Of a stretch of DNA of 64,000 bases, positions 1 to 11,657 are shown piece by piece. Every line of letters begins with the position of its first letter. Position 1 is the stretch's first letter. A program made the position numbers and the translations under genes. This DNA comes from Salinibacter pepae. Its GTDB lineage: Bacteria; Bacteroidota; Rhodothermia; Rhodothermales; Salinibacteraceae. The notes beneath the pieces are model-generated. The model made no database searches, had not been told where the DNA came from, and saw only the letters and a program-made list of their open reading frames with translations. The stretch is taken from positions 2,756,501 to 2,820,500 of the forward strand of contig NZ_CAMTTE010000001.1 in the NCBI RefSeq assembly GCF_947077775.1. Direction: 5' to 3'.

Positions 1-101
1 CAGTCTTGGGGCGTGTGAAGGAGATGGTGGCAGGAGAAACGGACAGTAACCGTGGGTCGAGGGGATAACTGCTTTGCTTGGTTTGCAGGGTGACGTGTTG
101 C

Positions 102-395
102 TCAGGCGTTCTTCGGCCGCACGTTCACGTCGACCTCCAGCCCCGCCCGGTCCAGCATGTTAATCAGCGCGTCGATGCTGAAGGCCTGGATCTTGCCGTT
201 CGTCAGTTCGCTGATCCGGGCCTGCGTCGTGCCCAGCTCCTCGGCCGCCTCCGCCTGCGTGATGCCTTGCTCTCGGAGGGAGCGCTCCAGAGGGGCCATC
301 AGGCGGGCCCGCACACGGAGGTTCTCTGCTTCTCCACCCTCAAAGCCGAGATCTTCAAAGACATTGCCGGTCGATTCGGTGATTTCGTTTTCCAT
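102..395 (-). CDS. higA: HigA-type antitoxin, XRE family
   Basis: This 97-aa protein has a helix-turn-helix of the XRE/Cro type at about residues 45-75 (ITQAEAAEELGTTQARISEL), followed by a short C-terminal strand. It is the expected antitoxin and autorepressor of the RelE/HigB-like toxin encoded 54 bases upstream on the same strand. The toxin-first order is the usual higBA arrangement. The acidic N-terminal 30 residues may wrap the toxin; that is inference. Co-transcription with the toxin from a promoter near 780-850 is likely because the gap holds no obvious terminator. Confidence 0.85.
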   Translation of the reverse strand: MENEITESTGNVFEDLGFEGGEAENLRVRARLMAPLERSLREQGITQAEAAEELGTTQARISELTNGKIQAFSIDALINMLDRAGLEVDVNVRPKNA

Positions 396-449
396 AACTG
401 AGATGGTCTTGCAAGAGAGAACACTGACTTAAAGGCTGTGGGTGCGAGG

Positions 450-779
450 TCACTCACCAGCGTGTTCTTTCGCGATCTTGTAGCGTCGGCGACCGATGTT
501 CAGATGCCGCTCCGGGGTCTTCCGAGACGTTTTCTTAAAAGCATGGAGCACATAAATCGAGTCGCCAAACTTTGCTACGTAAAAGATGCGGTACTCATTG
601 CCGTACTCCTTGATGCGGAGCTCGTAGGTTCCAGAGCCGATTGTCTTCATCGGTTTGAAATCCGTCGGTTGGTCGCCGCGCTGGACTTTGTCAAGCTGGT
701 AACCGGCTTCCCTGCGGACATCCTCCGGGAATGTGCAAAGGTCTCCTCGGCTCGATCCAACAAAAGCGAGATTTTGCAC
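450..779 (-). CDS. higB: HigB/RelE-like toxin (Gp49 family)
   Basis: This 109-aa basic protein matches the phage-derived Gp49-like/HigB branch of the RelE superfamily, which are ribosome-dependent mRNA interferases. Visible hallmarks are the GSGTYELRIKEYGNEYRIFYV strand region (residues about 48-68, quoted here in part), the YVLHAFKKTSRKTP segment with clustered Lys/Arg, and a C-terminal basic helix. Translation most likely starts at the GTG at 779-777: an in-frame stop lies six codons upstream and no ATG intervenes. It is the first gene of the toxin-antitoxin operon and sits about 30 bases downstream of a perfect inverted repeat that is a good operator candidate. Confidence 0.85.
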   Translation of the reverse strand: MQNLAFVGSSRGDLCTFPEDVRREAGYQLDKVQRGDQPTDFKPMKTIGSGTYELRIKEYGNEYRIFYVAKFGDSIYVLHAFKKTSRKTPERHLNIGRRRYKIAKEHAGE

Positions 780-810
780 GAGCGTCGGGACTATTCAGCG
801 GATGTGCCGC

Positions 811-842
811 ATCACTTTATATTGAAATCGATATAAAGTGAT
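811..842. promoter_or_regulatory. 12-bp perfect inverted repeat, putative TA operator
   Basis: ATCACTTTATAT (811-822) and its exact reverse complement ATATAAAGTGAT (831-842) flank an 8-base spacer. The site is strikingly AT-rich in a GC-rich window and lies 32 bases upstream of the toxin GTG. Position, symmetry and size fit an operator bound by a dimeric HigA-type antitoxin. Without a T-run it is less likely to be a terminator of treZ, which ends at 890 on the same strand. Confidence 0.6.
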
Positions 843-889
843 CCAGGTTGTTCTTTAGTTCAATAAAAAAGTCGGGCGGATGGCTCCAT

Positions 890-2662
890 TCAGTCCCCCT
901 GCACTACCACCGCCCCGGGCCGCGAAAACGACACCGTCTCCTCTGTGAGTGCAGGCGGACGCGGGGCCGGGGTGTAGCCGGCCTGCTCGGTGTGAAGCAG
1001 TACGGAAGGCCCCGAGGCCAGGTCCAGATCGGCGGTGCCCTCCAGATTTACGGCAACGTGGATCGGGGGACGCTCCAGCCGAAGCGTCGTGTCGCTCGGC
1101 GCCTCCACGGTCAGCTCGTCGCCGAGCCGTGGGCGCAGGGCCAGCAGGTCGTGGTAGAGGGCCAGCACGCCGTCGTGGGGCGGGCGGGTGGGCTCGTCCC
1201 AGTCCAGCACGCTGCGCTCGAAGGGGGCCGGGGCCTGCGGGTCGGGCACCGCGCCCTCAAACCCCGAGAAGTCCGCGAACTCGTCCTTGCGCCCTTCGGT
1301 GACCGACGGGCCGAGCTCCTCGTCGTGGTCGGTAAAGAACTGGAACGGCGTGGACGCCGCCCACTCCTGGCCCATGAACAGCAGCGGCACCTCCGGCACC
1401 ACGCAGAGGAGCACCGAGAGCGCCCGGTACGTCGCGGGCGACACGTCGCCCGTGAGGCGGGTGCCGGTGGGCCGGTTGCCCACCTGGTCGTGGTTCTGGA
1501 TGAACACGACGCACTGCGTCCGGTCGACCGGATCGGGATCGGTGCCGCGAGGGCCGTCGAAGTGCTCCGAGTGTTCACCCCGGTAGAACCAGCCGTCGCG
1601 CAGGGTCGTGGCGATGTCGGCGGCCGTCGTATCCTGGTAGTCGCGGTAGTAGCCTTCGGTGTCCCCCGCCGTGAGGACGCGCAGCTGGTGGTGCAGGTCG
1701 TCGCTCCACACCGCATCGAGCCCGTAGCCGCCGTCGTCGCGGGGCTGCACGAGGCGGTTCAGGTTGCGGCGGTCCTCGGCGATGAGGTGCCGTTCGGGGC
1801 CGTCGACGTGTTCGCCCACCGCGGCCGATAGCTCCCCCAGAAAGTGCGTTTCGCTCTCATCGCGGAGGGCGTGGGTGGCGTCGAGGCGGAGGCCGTCGAC
1901 GTGGTACTCGCGCAGCCAGTGCAGCGCATTGTCGAGGAAGAAGCGCCGCACGCCCGCCGAGCCCTCGCCGTCGAGGTTGACGGCCGGGCCCCAGGGCGTC
2001 TCGGACGTGTTGGTGAGAAAGGGGCCGAAGGCGTTGGCGTAGGCCCCGTCCGGCCCCAGGTGGTTGTAGATGACGTCCAGGAGCACGGCCAGGCCGGTCT
2101 GGTGGGCCGCGTCCACGAGGCGGCGCAGGGCCTCGGGCCGGCCGTAGGCGCGGGCGGGGGCGAACCAGGCCGCCGGGTCGTAGCCCCAGTTCCGGGCGCC
2201 CGGAACGTCGTGCACCGGCATCAGCTCGATCGCCGTCACGCCCAGGTCCCGCAGGTACGCGAGCTGCTCCCGCACGGCATCGAAGGTGCCCGCCTTGGTG
2301 AAGGCGCCCACGTGCAGCTCGTAGATGACGAGGTCCTCCCGGGCCACGCCGTCCCAGTCGTCGTCCTCCCACGCATAGGCGCTCGGGGCAATCACTTCGG
2401 ACGGCCCGTGCACCCCTTCCGGCTGGAAGCGGGCGGCGGGGTCGGGAAAGGGGCCGTCGTCGCCCAGCCGGAACCGGTAGCGCGTGCCGGGGCCGGCGGC
2501 GTCCGTGGTGCACGCGAACAGGCCGTCCTCGGTCTCCGACAGGGGGAGGGACGGCCCGCCGCTGAGCGCCAGGGTGACGGCGTCGGCTGCCGGGGCCCAG
2601 ACGCGGAACGTGACGGCGTCGTCGTGGGGGTGGGCGCCGTGGAGGGGAAAAGAGGGAGACAT
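890..2662 (-). CDS. treZ: malto-oligosyltrehalose trehalohydrolase
   Basis: This 590-aa GH13 enzyme hydrolyses the maltosyl-trehalose linkage to release trehalose, a compatible solute. An N-terminal CBM48-like domain (about residues 10-95, FRVWAPAADAVTLAL) precedes the TIM barrel. GH13 motifs are intact: DVIYNH (about 196), GLRLDATHAL with nucleophile Asp261, LIAED with acid/base Glu296, and FIQNHDQVGN with Asp392. The barrel signature NWGYDPAAWFAPARAYG is typical of TreZ. The ATG at 2662 is chosen because the longer upstream reading (to 2770) adds a Pro/Arg-rich stretch without homology. It follows malQ on the same strand after 190 bases. No treY is visible in the window. Confidence 0.9.
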   Translation of the reverse strand: MSPSFPLHGAHPHDDAVTFRVWAPAADAVTLALSGGPSLPLSETEDGLFACTTDAAGPGTRYRFRLGDDGPFPDPAARFQPEGVHGPSEVIAPSAYAWEDDDWDGVAREDLVIYELHVGAFTKAGTFDAVREQLAYLRDLGVTAIELMPVHDVPGARNWGYDPAAWFAPARAYGRPEALRRLVDAAHQTGLAVLLDVIYNHLGPDGAYANAFGPFLTNTSETPWGPAVNLDGEGSAGVRRFFLDNALHWLREYHVDGLRLDATHALRDESETHFLGELSAAVGEHVDGPERHLIAEDRRNLNRLVQPRDDGGYGLDAVWSDDLHHQLRVLTAGDTEGYYRDYQDTTAADIATTLRDGWFYRGEHSEHFDGPRGTDPDPVDRTQCVVFIQNHDQVGNRPTGTRLTGDVSPATYRALSVLLCVVPEVPLLFMGQEWAASTPFQFFTDHDEELGPSVTEGRKDEFADFSGFEGAVPDPQAPAPFERSVLDWDEPTRPPHDGVLALYHDLLALRPRLGDELTVEAPSDTTLRLERPPIHVAVNLEGTADLDLASGPSVLLHTEQAGYTPAPRPPALTEETVSFSRPGAVVVQGD

Positions 2663-2852
2663 GCCAGACGGGGACAAAACGGGGGGCGGTACGGAGGGCG
2701 ACGGCCGCTGGAGAGGCCACGCCGGAGACGGACGGCGCCTGCGCCACGCGTCCGGAAGGCGATCGGGCAATCGCGGGGAGCCGTCCCCGAATCGGCCCTA
2801 CCCGGTGACGCGACGCCCGGCGCAGTGCGACCGCGGGGGGCAGGGCGAGAAA

Positions 2853-4373
2853 CTAGTCGCCGTATCCGGACGCCCGGCCGTACAGGTGCGTGAGTTGCGC
2901 GAGCCGCGTCTCGTCCTCCTCGGCGATCCGGTCGGGGGTGAAGCGCCATGCCCAGTTGTCCCCCATCGTCCCCGGGGTGTTGATGCGGCCCTCGCTGCCC
3001 AGCCCAATCACGTCCTGAAGGGGCGTCACCACGCGGTCGGCGACCGACGCCATCATTGCCCGAAGCGCCTGCCGGTGGACGCTCTCGTCGGGGTTCGTGT
3101 CGGGCAGGTTGAGGTACGAGTGCGCAAAATTGCGCTCCTTGTCGGAGAGGTCGTCCCGCCACCAGCCGACGATCGTGTTGTTGTCGTGCGTGCCGGTGTA
3201 GGCGACCATGTTGCGGCGGTGGTGGTGCGGGAGAAAGTCGTTGTCCGGGCCGCCGCCGAAGGCGAACTGCAGGACGGCCATGCCCGGAAAGTCGAACGTG
3301 TCCCGCAGCGCCCCTACCGAATCGGTGACGATGCCGAGGTCCTCGGCGACGACGGGCAGCTCCCCGAACTCGTCCTCCATGGCACGGAAGAACGCGGCCC
3401 CCGGCCCGCTCTCCCACGAGCCGTCGATGGCGGTATCGTGCCCGGCAGGGATCGACCAGTACTCGTCGAAGCCCCGGAAGTGGTCGAGCCGCACGAGGTC
3501 GAACAGCTCGAATGCGCGCCGCAGTCGCTCCGTCCACCACGCAAAGTCGTGCTCTTCCATCCGGTCCCACCGGTAGAGGGGATTGCCCCACCGCTGGCCC
3601 TCCGGGCTGAAGTAGTCGGGCGGCACCCCCGCCACCGACGTCGGGGTGCCGTCGTCGTCGAGCCGGAAGCGCTCCTGGTGGGCCCACACGTCGGCGCTAT
3701 CGGGGGCCACGTAGATCGGCAGGTCCCCAAACAGCCGGATGTCGCGGGCGTGGCAGTAGGCCTGCAGGGCCGTCCACTGGCGGTGGAAGAGGTACTGCCA
3801 GTAGACGTGTCGCTCGATGGCGGTCTCGTGTTCGTCGCGGGCGCGCTTGAGGGCCTCCGGGTCGCGCCGCACGAGGGCCGAGGACCATTCGGTCCAGGCG
3901 GACCCGCCGTGGGCGTCCTTCAGGGCGGCGTAGAGGGCGTAGTCGTCGAGCCAGGCGGATTGGGACGCCCGAAACTGCTGCACGCGCGTCGCCTCCGGGG
4001 TCGATACGTCGGCCCGAAACCGGCGGAAGGCCGTGCGGAGGACCTTCCGCTTGCGGGGGACGAGGCGCGCGTAGTCGACGTGGTCGGCGGGCAGCTCCGT
4101 GAGGGGGGCGAGGTCGTCCTCCGTGAGGAGCCCGTCCTCCACGAGCGGCTCGGGGCTGATCAGAAGCGGATTGCCGGCAAACGTGGAGGGGCTGGAGTAG
4201 GGCGAGGCGCCGGGCCCGATGGGCCCGACCGGCAGCACCTGCCACAGCCGCTGGTTGGTGCGGGTGAGGAGGTCGGCAAACTGAAACGCGGCCGGGCCCA
4301 GGTCGCCGATGCCGTACCGGCTGGGCAGGGCGCTGACGGGGAGGAGAAGGCCGCTCGTGCGTCGAGAATCCAC
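2853..4373 (-). CDS. malQ: 4-alpha-glucanotransferase (amylomaltase)
   Basis: This 506-aa GH77 enzyme transfers 1,4-alpha-glucan segments and releases glucose in maltodextrin/glycogen metabolism. The N-terminus (SGLLLPVSALPSRYGIGDLG) is the classical MalQ start. Catalytic residues are the nucleophile Asp297 in LVRLDHFRG, the acid/base Glu344 in VVAEDLG, and Asp397 in THDNNT. The length matches bacterial amylomaltases. The adjacent treZ suggests that glucan remodelling by MalQ supplies or recycles chains for trehalose production. Confidence 0.95.
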   Translation of the reverse strand: MDSRRTSGLLLPVSALPSRYGIGDLGPAAFQFADLLTRTNQRLWQVLPVGPIGPGASPYSSPSTFAGNPLLISPEPLVEDGLLTEDDLAPLTELPADHVDYARLVPRKRKVLRTAFRRFRADVSTPEATRVQQFRASQSAWLDDYALYAALKDAHGGSAWTEWSSALVRRDPEALKRARDEHETAIERHVYWQYLFHRQWTALQAYCHARDIRLFGDLPIYVAPDSADVWAHQERFRLDDDGTPTSVAGVPPDYFSPEGQRWGNPLYRWDRMEEHDFAWWTERLRRAFELFDLVRLDHFRGFDEYWSIPAGHDTAIDGSWESGPGAAFFRAMEDEFGELPVVAEDLGIVTDSVGALRDTFDFPGMAVLQFAFGGGPDNDFLPHHHRRNMVAYTGTHDNNTIVGWWRDDLSDKERNFAHSYLNLPDTNPDESVHRQALRAMMASVADRVVTPLQDVIGLGSEGRINTPGTMGDNWAWRFTPDRIAEEDETRLAQLTHLYGRASGYGD

Positions 4374-4493
4374 GGGAGAAAACGGTTGATGAGGAGGTTG
4401 TCGGGATGGGGGCGGCGCGCCGCTGCGGGCCCCGAACCGGGCGCGACGAGTGCGAGACGGGGCCGTGGCGGGCCGGGGGGCCCGCGGCCCGGG

Positions 4494-6226
4494 TCACTCG
4501 GGGGCCTCGTCGACCGGAAGGTGGGGCCGCTCATCGGGGGCGAGCCGCGTGTCGGGGGCGCCGGTGGCGGCCTCCACCCGGCCCCGGTACAGCCGCCGGA
4601 AGCGCCGGTAGAGCGTGTCGAACTGGGCGTCGGCCTCCGCGGCGGGCACGTCGATCACCTCGGGGTACTCAAACGTCGCGGCCCCGGCGGTGTCCACGAA
4701 GAGCGTCTTGAGGCCGAGCCGGCGCTGAAAGATCGACGCGGTGGCGTGGAAGACGTGAAACTTCTCGACCGGCAGGATCCACAGGTAGTGCGACAGCACG
4801 CCCCGGCGGATGTAGAAGCCGTCCTCGCCGCTGGCGTACATGTGATTGCGGTACTGAAGGACAGCCCATCCCAGGATGAACGGCACGAGCCCGAACCCCC
4901 ACCAGGGCAGGACGACGCCGCCCAGGTGCAGCCAGCCCGCCGGCCAAAAGTAGACGGCGGGCAGGAGCAGCGCGGCGAGCACCGCCGTGTACCGGATGAA
5001 CCGGCGGCGAATGGTCAGGCGCGAGACGCGTGTGAACGACTCGGGCAGCTGGACGGAGCGCACCTGGCGGGCCAGGTCGAGAATGCGTTCCGCGCCGGCG
5101 AAGGGCGCGATGACCCGGTGGCCCTGCTCCTCCACGTCCAGCCCGATCGTCTGGACCTTCAGCTCGTACCACCCGAAGGCCCGCATAAACGGGTTGGTGC
5201 GGAGGATCAGCGCCTGCACCTTGTCGAGCGGGATCGTGCCCTCCGTCACCGTAAACAGGCCGTGGCGCTTGCGCAGCTTGTCGCCGTCGAGCCACAGCCG
5301 AAAGTTGTAGTAGCGCGCCACGTGGACCCCGATGCCACTGAGCCATCCCAAAATGATGGCGGCCCCCACCGTTGCGAGGATGGCCAGGGCGGGGTGGCTG
5401 AAGACGATCTCCGACACCCACTCCATCCGGCCGCGGGCCCGGAGCACCCGTTCGACCAGTGCCTCTGGGTTGAAGAGCTCGAGCACCGTGAAAATCACGG
5501 CGAGGTAGAGCAGAGAGAACCGGAACGCCCCCGACAACAGCACCCGCCGCAGCGGCATGTCGAGCAGCGTGTCCCTGTCGGCGGCGTCTTCGGCGTCCGC
5601 GTTCGCCGCCGCCGCGTCGCTCCCCTCCGCGTCCCGCTGGAACGACCGGACCACCTGACGGATCTTGCGGGCCTCGTCCTGATGCACATACTCCAGGCTG
5701 CCCTCGGTGCTTGTGCTGCCGGCCGTCTCGAGCTTTACCTTCGCGATGCCGAACAGCCGGGCGACGAGGTTGCGTTCGATCTGGATGTTCTGGACGCGTT
5801 CGATGGGGATGCTCCGGTTTTTCCGGTTGAACACGCCGCTCTGGATGACAATCTGTTTCGGCGTGATGCGGTAGCTGAACCGCCAGTACTGGAGCAGGAT
5901 GGCCGGCAGGGCAAACACGCCGTACAGCGCGCCGAGCACCAGGGAGGTGACGTTCTCCGTCGAGCCGGGGTTGCGAAGAATCGGGAGCAGGATGATCACC
6001 AGGGCGGGCAGGCTGGTGCCCACCCGCAGGAGGAGCGTGAGCGGATGCAGGCGCTGCGGCTCACGGACGGCCCCGAGCGTCGTTGCGGCCGCGTCCTCCG
6101 CCGCATCGGTCGGGTCGGCCTCCGCATCGGTCGGCTCGGCCTCTGCATCGTCGGCGGGGCGGTCCGGCACTGGGGGCGGGTCCTGGCGCCCATCGGAATT
6201 GGGCTCCGCAGGGGAGGAGGGCGGCA

Positions 6227-6230
<4 letters not shown>
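4494..6230 (-). CDS. bacterial PH (DUF304) membrane protein, YdbT-like
   Basis: This 578-aa integral membrane protein has an acidic, Asp/Ala/Glu/Pro-rich N-terminus (about 1-55). After it come hydrophobic pairs (about 65-110, 225-290, 405-450) alternating with bPH2/DUF304 modules; the IPIERVQNIQIERN segment (about 142-155) and IPLDKVQALILRTN are the diagnostic signature. It resembles YdbT, which is usually encoded beside the single-domain partner YdbS. Its start codon overlaps the stop of that upstream partner by four bases, implying translational coupling. The molecular role is not established; a membrane or envelope function is inferred. Confidence 0.85.
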
Positions 6231-8371
<2,141 letters not shown>

Positions 8372-8488
8372 TGCGAGAGCGAACGGTCGTCTCACGTCGA
8401 CCGCGACACGTTTGCGGCAGGGTTGTAACAAAGGTGGGGGCGCGGTCCGTTGCCCAAGGCCCATCCCCTCAAAAGACCCCGTGTCTTC

Positions 8489-8677
8489 ATGGACCTCGAC
8501 ATCCGCACCGTTCTTCGCTGGCTCATCATCGGCGTAATTGCACTCCTCGGCCTCAGCCTCGTGGGCGTGCTGGTGGACGTGGCGGGGGCGCTGCTCCAGC
8601 TCGTGCTGAAGGCGGGGGCGGTCGTGCTCGTGGTGCTTCTCGTGATTCGCGTACTGGAGGGCGTGCGGTCGGGGTAG
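8489..8677 (+). CDS. small membrane protein, hypothetical
   Basis: This 62-aa protein is almost entirely hydrophobic after MDLDIRTVLRW, with two transmembrane segments (about residues 10-32 and 34-56) and a short charged C-terminus. The ATG at 8489 is preferred over an upstream in-frame ATG because it gives a clean amphipathic N-terminus. No family is recognised. It lies alone between truA and the arginine deiminase gene on the same strand. Confidence 0.6.
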   Translation: MDLDIRTVLRWLIIGVIALLGLSLVGVLVDVAGALLQLVLKAGAVVLVVLLVIRVLEGVRSG

Positions 8678-8745
8678 GTGGCTTTTCTCCGGGTTGATTT
8701 CGACCTTACGGGTGCACAATTCCTCCCGAAAAACCCCCGTTTCCC

Positions 8746-10053
8746 GTGGACACGGTTCAGGCGTCCCCTACCCCTTCCGTTGAGCAGTCGTCGGCCTACA
8801 GCATTCCCGCCGAGGCCCATTTGCTCGAACAGGTCATCGTCCACACCCCCGGGTCGGAGATGGAGCTCGTGTCGCCGGCGAACCGAGAAGACCTGCTCTT
8901 CGATGACATCCTCTTCGTCGGCCACGCGCGGCAGGAGCACCTGCTCATGTGCTCGGTCTTTGAGAAAATTGTCGGCCGCCCCGACGCGGTGCTCCAAATT
9001 AAAGACCTTCTGCTCCAAACGTTCGAGGCGGCCGAGGAGGCCCGTCACGCCTTCGTGGAGAAGCTGTGCCGAAGCCTGCCGGAGCAAAACCTGGGGGCCG
9101 TGGAGGACGAGCTGAAGCGGTTCTCTCCCGAGGAGCTCCAGCAGTTTGCCCTGACCGGCCAGTCGGACCTCGCCATCCGGGCCCAGCCGGTGCCCAACCT
9201 CATGTTCACGCGCGACCTCGCGGCGGTGGTGCACGACCACATCATCCTGAGCCACGCCGCGACGGTGGCGCGGACGCGGGAAAGCATCATTATCAACGTC
9301 ATCCTGCACCACCATCCCCGATTCGCCCCCCACAGCGACAAGGTCATTGAGCTGCCCCCCGGCGTCACCTTTGAGGGGGGCGACCTGCTCGTGGCGAGCC
9401 CCGACACGGTCCTGATCGGCCACTCGGAGCGAACCTCGCTCGGGGCCATCATGGCGATTGCGCACGAGTTGTTCGAGCGCACGCCGGTGGAGCATGTCCT
9501 CGCCGTCGACCTGCCCAAGCGGCGCGCCACCATGCACCTCGACACGGTGTTTACCTTCGCGTCGCCGGAGGAGGTGATCGTCTTTCCCCCGCTCCTCGAA
9601 ACCCATGGCTTCGGGTACGCGATGCACTTCACCGCCGCGGACGAGACGGGACGCTTCGTGACGGACATGCGCCGCAACCTGCGCGACGTGCTCGACGAGC
9701 TGCTCGATCGCGACCTGACGTTCATCCCCTGCGGCGGCACGGAGCGCCTCCACCAGGAGCGCGAGCAGTGGACGGACGGGGCCAATGTGTTTGCGGCCGC
9801 ACCGGGGGCCATCCTGGGCTACGAGCGCAACAGCCGCACCTTCGAGCGCCTGCGGGAGCACGGCTACCGAATCGTGTCCGCCGAAAGCTTCCTCTCCTAC
9901 TTCGAGTCGGGAGAGTTTCATCCCGGCCGGGAGAAGGTCGCAATCCAGTTGGGGGGGACCGAACTGTCACGGGGACGGGGGGGGCCGCGCTGCATGACGC
10001 TTCCGGTCGCCCGCCACGCCACGCCGTCGGGCGACGCTCCCGCGGGCGAGTAG
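8746..10053 (+). CDS. arcA: arginine deiminase family protein
   Basis: This 435-aa protein converts arginine to citrulline and ammonia if it is a true ADI. All catalytic motifs of the guanidino-group-modifying superfamily are present: VPNLMFTRD with Asp157, the EGGD loop with Glu210, MHLDTVF with His264 and Asp266, DGANV near 344-348, and the nucleophile Cys416 in GGPRCMTLP. The start is a GTG at 8746. The length is close to bacterial ArcA (about 410), with a short disordered C-terminal extension. No ornithine carbamoyltransferase, carbamate kinase or antiporter gene lies nearby, so a complete fermentative ADI pathway is not shown here. Confidence 0.88.
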   Translation: MDTVQASPTPSVEQSSAYSIPAEAHLLEQVIVHTPGSEMELVSPANREDLLFDDILFVGHARQEHLLMCSVFEKIVGRPDAVLQIKDLLLQTFEAAEEARHAFVEKLCRSLPEQNLGAVEDELKRFSPEELQQFALTGQSDLAIRAQPVPNLMFTRDLAAVVHDHIILSHAATVARTRESIIINVILHHHPRFAPHSDKVIELPPGVTFEGGDLLVASPDTVLIGHSERTSLGAIMAIAHELFERTPVEHVLAVDLPKRRATMHLDTVFTFASPEEVIVFPPLLETHGFGYAMHFTAADETGRFVTDMRRNLRDVLDELLDRDLTFIPCGGTERLHQEREQWTDGANVFAAAPGAILGYERNSRTFERLREHGYRIVSAESFLSYFESGEFHPGREKVAIQLGGTELSRGRGGPRCMTLPVARHATPSGDAPAGE

Positions 10054-10223
10054 GGGCGTCGGGGAAGAGCCGGGTGCGGCGCCCGCACACAGGATGCCGC
10101 GTCCTGGGGCGCCCCGGGCTCGTTCCCCCATTCTTCCATTCTCCAACGCAGGCCCCGAAACTGCCGCCCGCGCCTGCAGGTTCAGATAATATGTCGATCT
10201 TCTGAACCCATTTTCCGGTGCTT

Positions 10224-11207
10224 ATGCGTGACGTGATTATTATCGGGGCCGGCCCCGTCGGGCTGGCCTGTGGCGTGGAGGCCAAGCGCCGCGACCTCGA
10301 TGCGCTCCTCATCGAAAAGGGCGCGCTCTGCAACTCGTTTATCGGGTACCCCACCCGGATGGAGTTTTTCTCCACCCCGGGCCCGCTGGAGATTGGAGGG
10401 CACCCGTTCCCGACCCGCGACTACAAGCCGCGCCGCGAGGAGGCGCTCGACTACTACCGCCGCGTCGCCACGACGGAGGACCTGAACCTGCGCCTCTACG
10501 AGCCCATGACGGACCTGCGGGGGCAGGATGGGCACTACACGGTCGTGACCGAGAACGACACGTACGAGGCCCGAAAGGTGGTGGTGGCCACCGGCTTCTA
10601 CGACGTGCCCAACCAGATGGGCGTGCCGGGGGAGGACCGCGACAAGGTGCGGCACTACTTCAAGGAGCCGTTCCCGTACGCCCTCACGGACGTGGCCATC
10701 GTGGGCGGGGCTAACTCGGCGGTGAAGGCGGCCCTCAACTGCTACCGCCACGAGGCGAACGTGACGATGGTGGTGCGCGACTCGGCGCTCGACGACGGGG
10801 TGAAGTACTGGCTCCGGCCCGACGTGGAAAACCGGATCGACGAAGGCTCCATCGACGCCTACTTCGACACGACCGTCTCGGCCATCGAGTCGGACACCCT
10901 CCACCTCGACACCCCCGACGGGCCGCAGACCATCGACAACGACTTCGTCCTCGCGATGACGGGGTACCGGCCGAACTACGACTTCCTGGAGCGGCTCGGC
11001 ATCGCCATCCGCAACGACGAGGCCCGCACGCCGGTGCACGACGAGGAGGGCACGTTCGAAACGAACCGTGACGGCCTGTACCTCGCCGGGACCATCTGTG
11101 GCGGCTGCGACACGAGCCGGTGGTTCATCGAGAACGGGCGCGTCCACGCCGAGAAGATCACGGACCACATCGCCGCCACGCTCGACCCCGAGCCCGCCGT
11201 GGTGTAA
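10224..11207 (+). CDS. ypdA: YpdA family putative bacillithiol disulfide reductase
   Basis: This 327-aa flavoprotein has an FAD-binding Rossmann motif at the extreme N-terminus (DVIIIGAGPVGL) and a second, NADPH-binding motif VAIVGGANSA near residue 157. It shows the YpdA-type C-terminal segment with AGTICGGCDTSRWFIENG. YpdA uses NADPH to reduce bacillithiol disulfide, and many Bacteroidota make bacillithiol. The ATG at 10224 is preferred; a GTG two codons upstream is also possible. The active site in YpdA is a single Cys; CGGC here contains two candidates. No thiol-biosynthesis genes are adjacent. Confidence 0.85.
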   Translation: MRDVIIIGAGPVGLACGVEAKRRDLDALLIEKGALCNSFIGYPTRMEFFSTPGPLEIGGHPFPTRDYKPRREEALDYYRRVATTEDLNLRLYEPMTDLRGQDGHYTVVTENDTYEARKVVVATGFYDVPNQMGVPGEDRDKVRHYFKEPFPYALTDVAIVGGANSAVKAALNCYRHEANVTMVVRDSALDDGVKYWLRPDVENRIDEGSIDAYFDTTVSAIESDTLHLDTPDGPQTIDNDFVLAMTGYRPNYDFLERLGIAIRNDEARTPVHDEEGTFETNRDGLYLAGTICGGCDTSRWFIENGRVHAEKITDHIAATLDPEPAVV

Positions 11208-11657
11208 GGGGGAGGGGATACCCCCCGAGCCATCGCTGGGGCTTCAGATCCGAGCCCCGGGTTTTCGTTCCCGGAGCCTCATCCGACTTCACGCAACTCC
11301 TGCTCGATGAGAGCGACTGTCGGGGCGCGAACGGCTCCTGAACTGGCGTTCCTCGGGGCTAGGCCGGTCCGTCGGCGGGATGGGGCACAGACCCGCGGTC
11401 CAAGGCCGCCCGTGGCGCGTGTCTCAACCCGATCGGGCAGTCGCCGCGTCTCCGGTGGGCCGGCGCGGCCCGTGTGAACCCGTTCCTGCTGACCCTGTGT
11501 GGTCGGTTGCGTCATCGTTGCCTGAGCCCATCCCCCGCATCGGCTCTTGTCGCAGGCGACGGCGCGGGCGCTCTGCTCGGGCCGAAAGCGCCCCCCGAGC
11601 CCACACGCTCCCCGGACGCATCTCTTCTCCCTCACCGTTCCGAAACGCAAAACCGCA
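11208..11657. other. intergenic, 450 bases
   Basis: No convincing gene is seen between ypdA and the DUF4920 lipoprotein. The first ~75 bases contain GC-rich imperfect inverted sequence (around 11240-11280, CCCCGGG/CCCGGAG) that could act as a weak terminator of ypdA, but it has no T-run. The remainder is GC-rich and contains only reading frames with non-protein-like composition. Confidence 0.5.

Noticed and set aside
2663-2770. Extended N-terminus of treZ
   Set aside because: The extra residues are Pro/Arg/Ser-rich and lie before the family start; ATG at 2662 fits the known domain.
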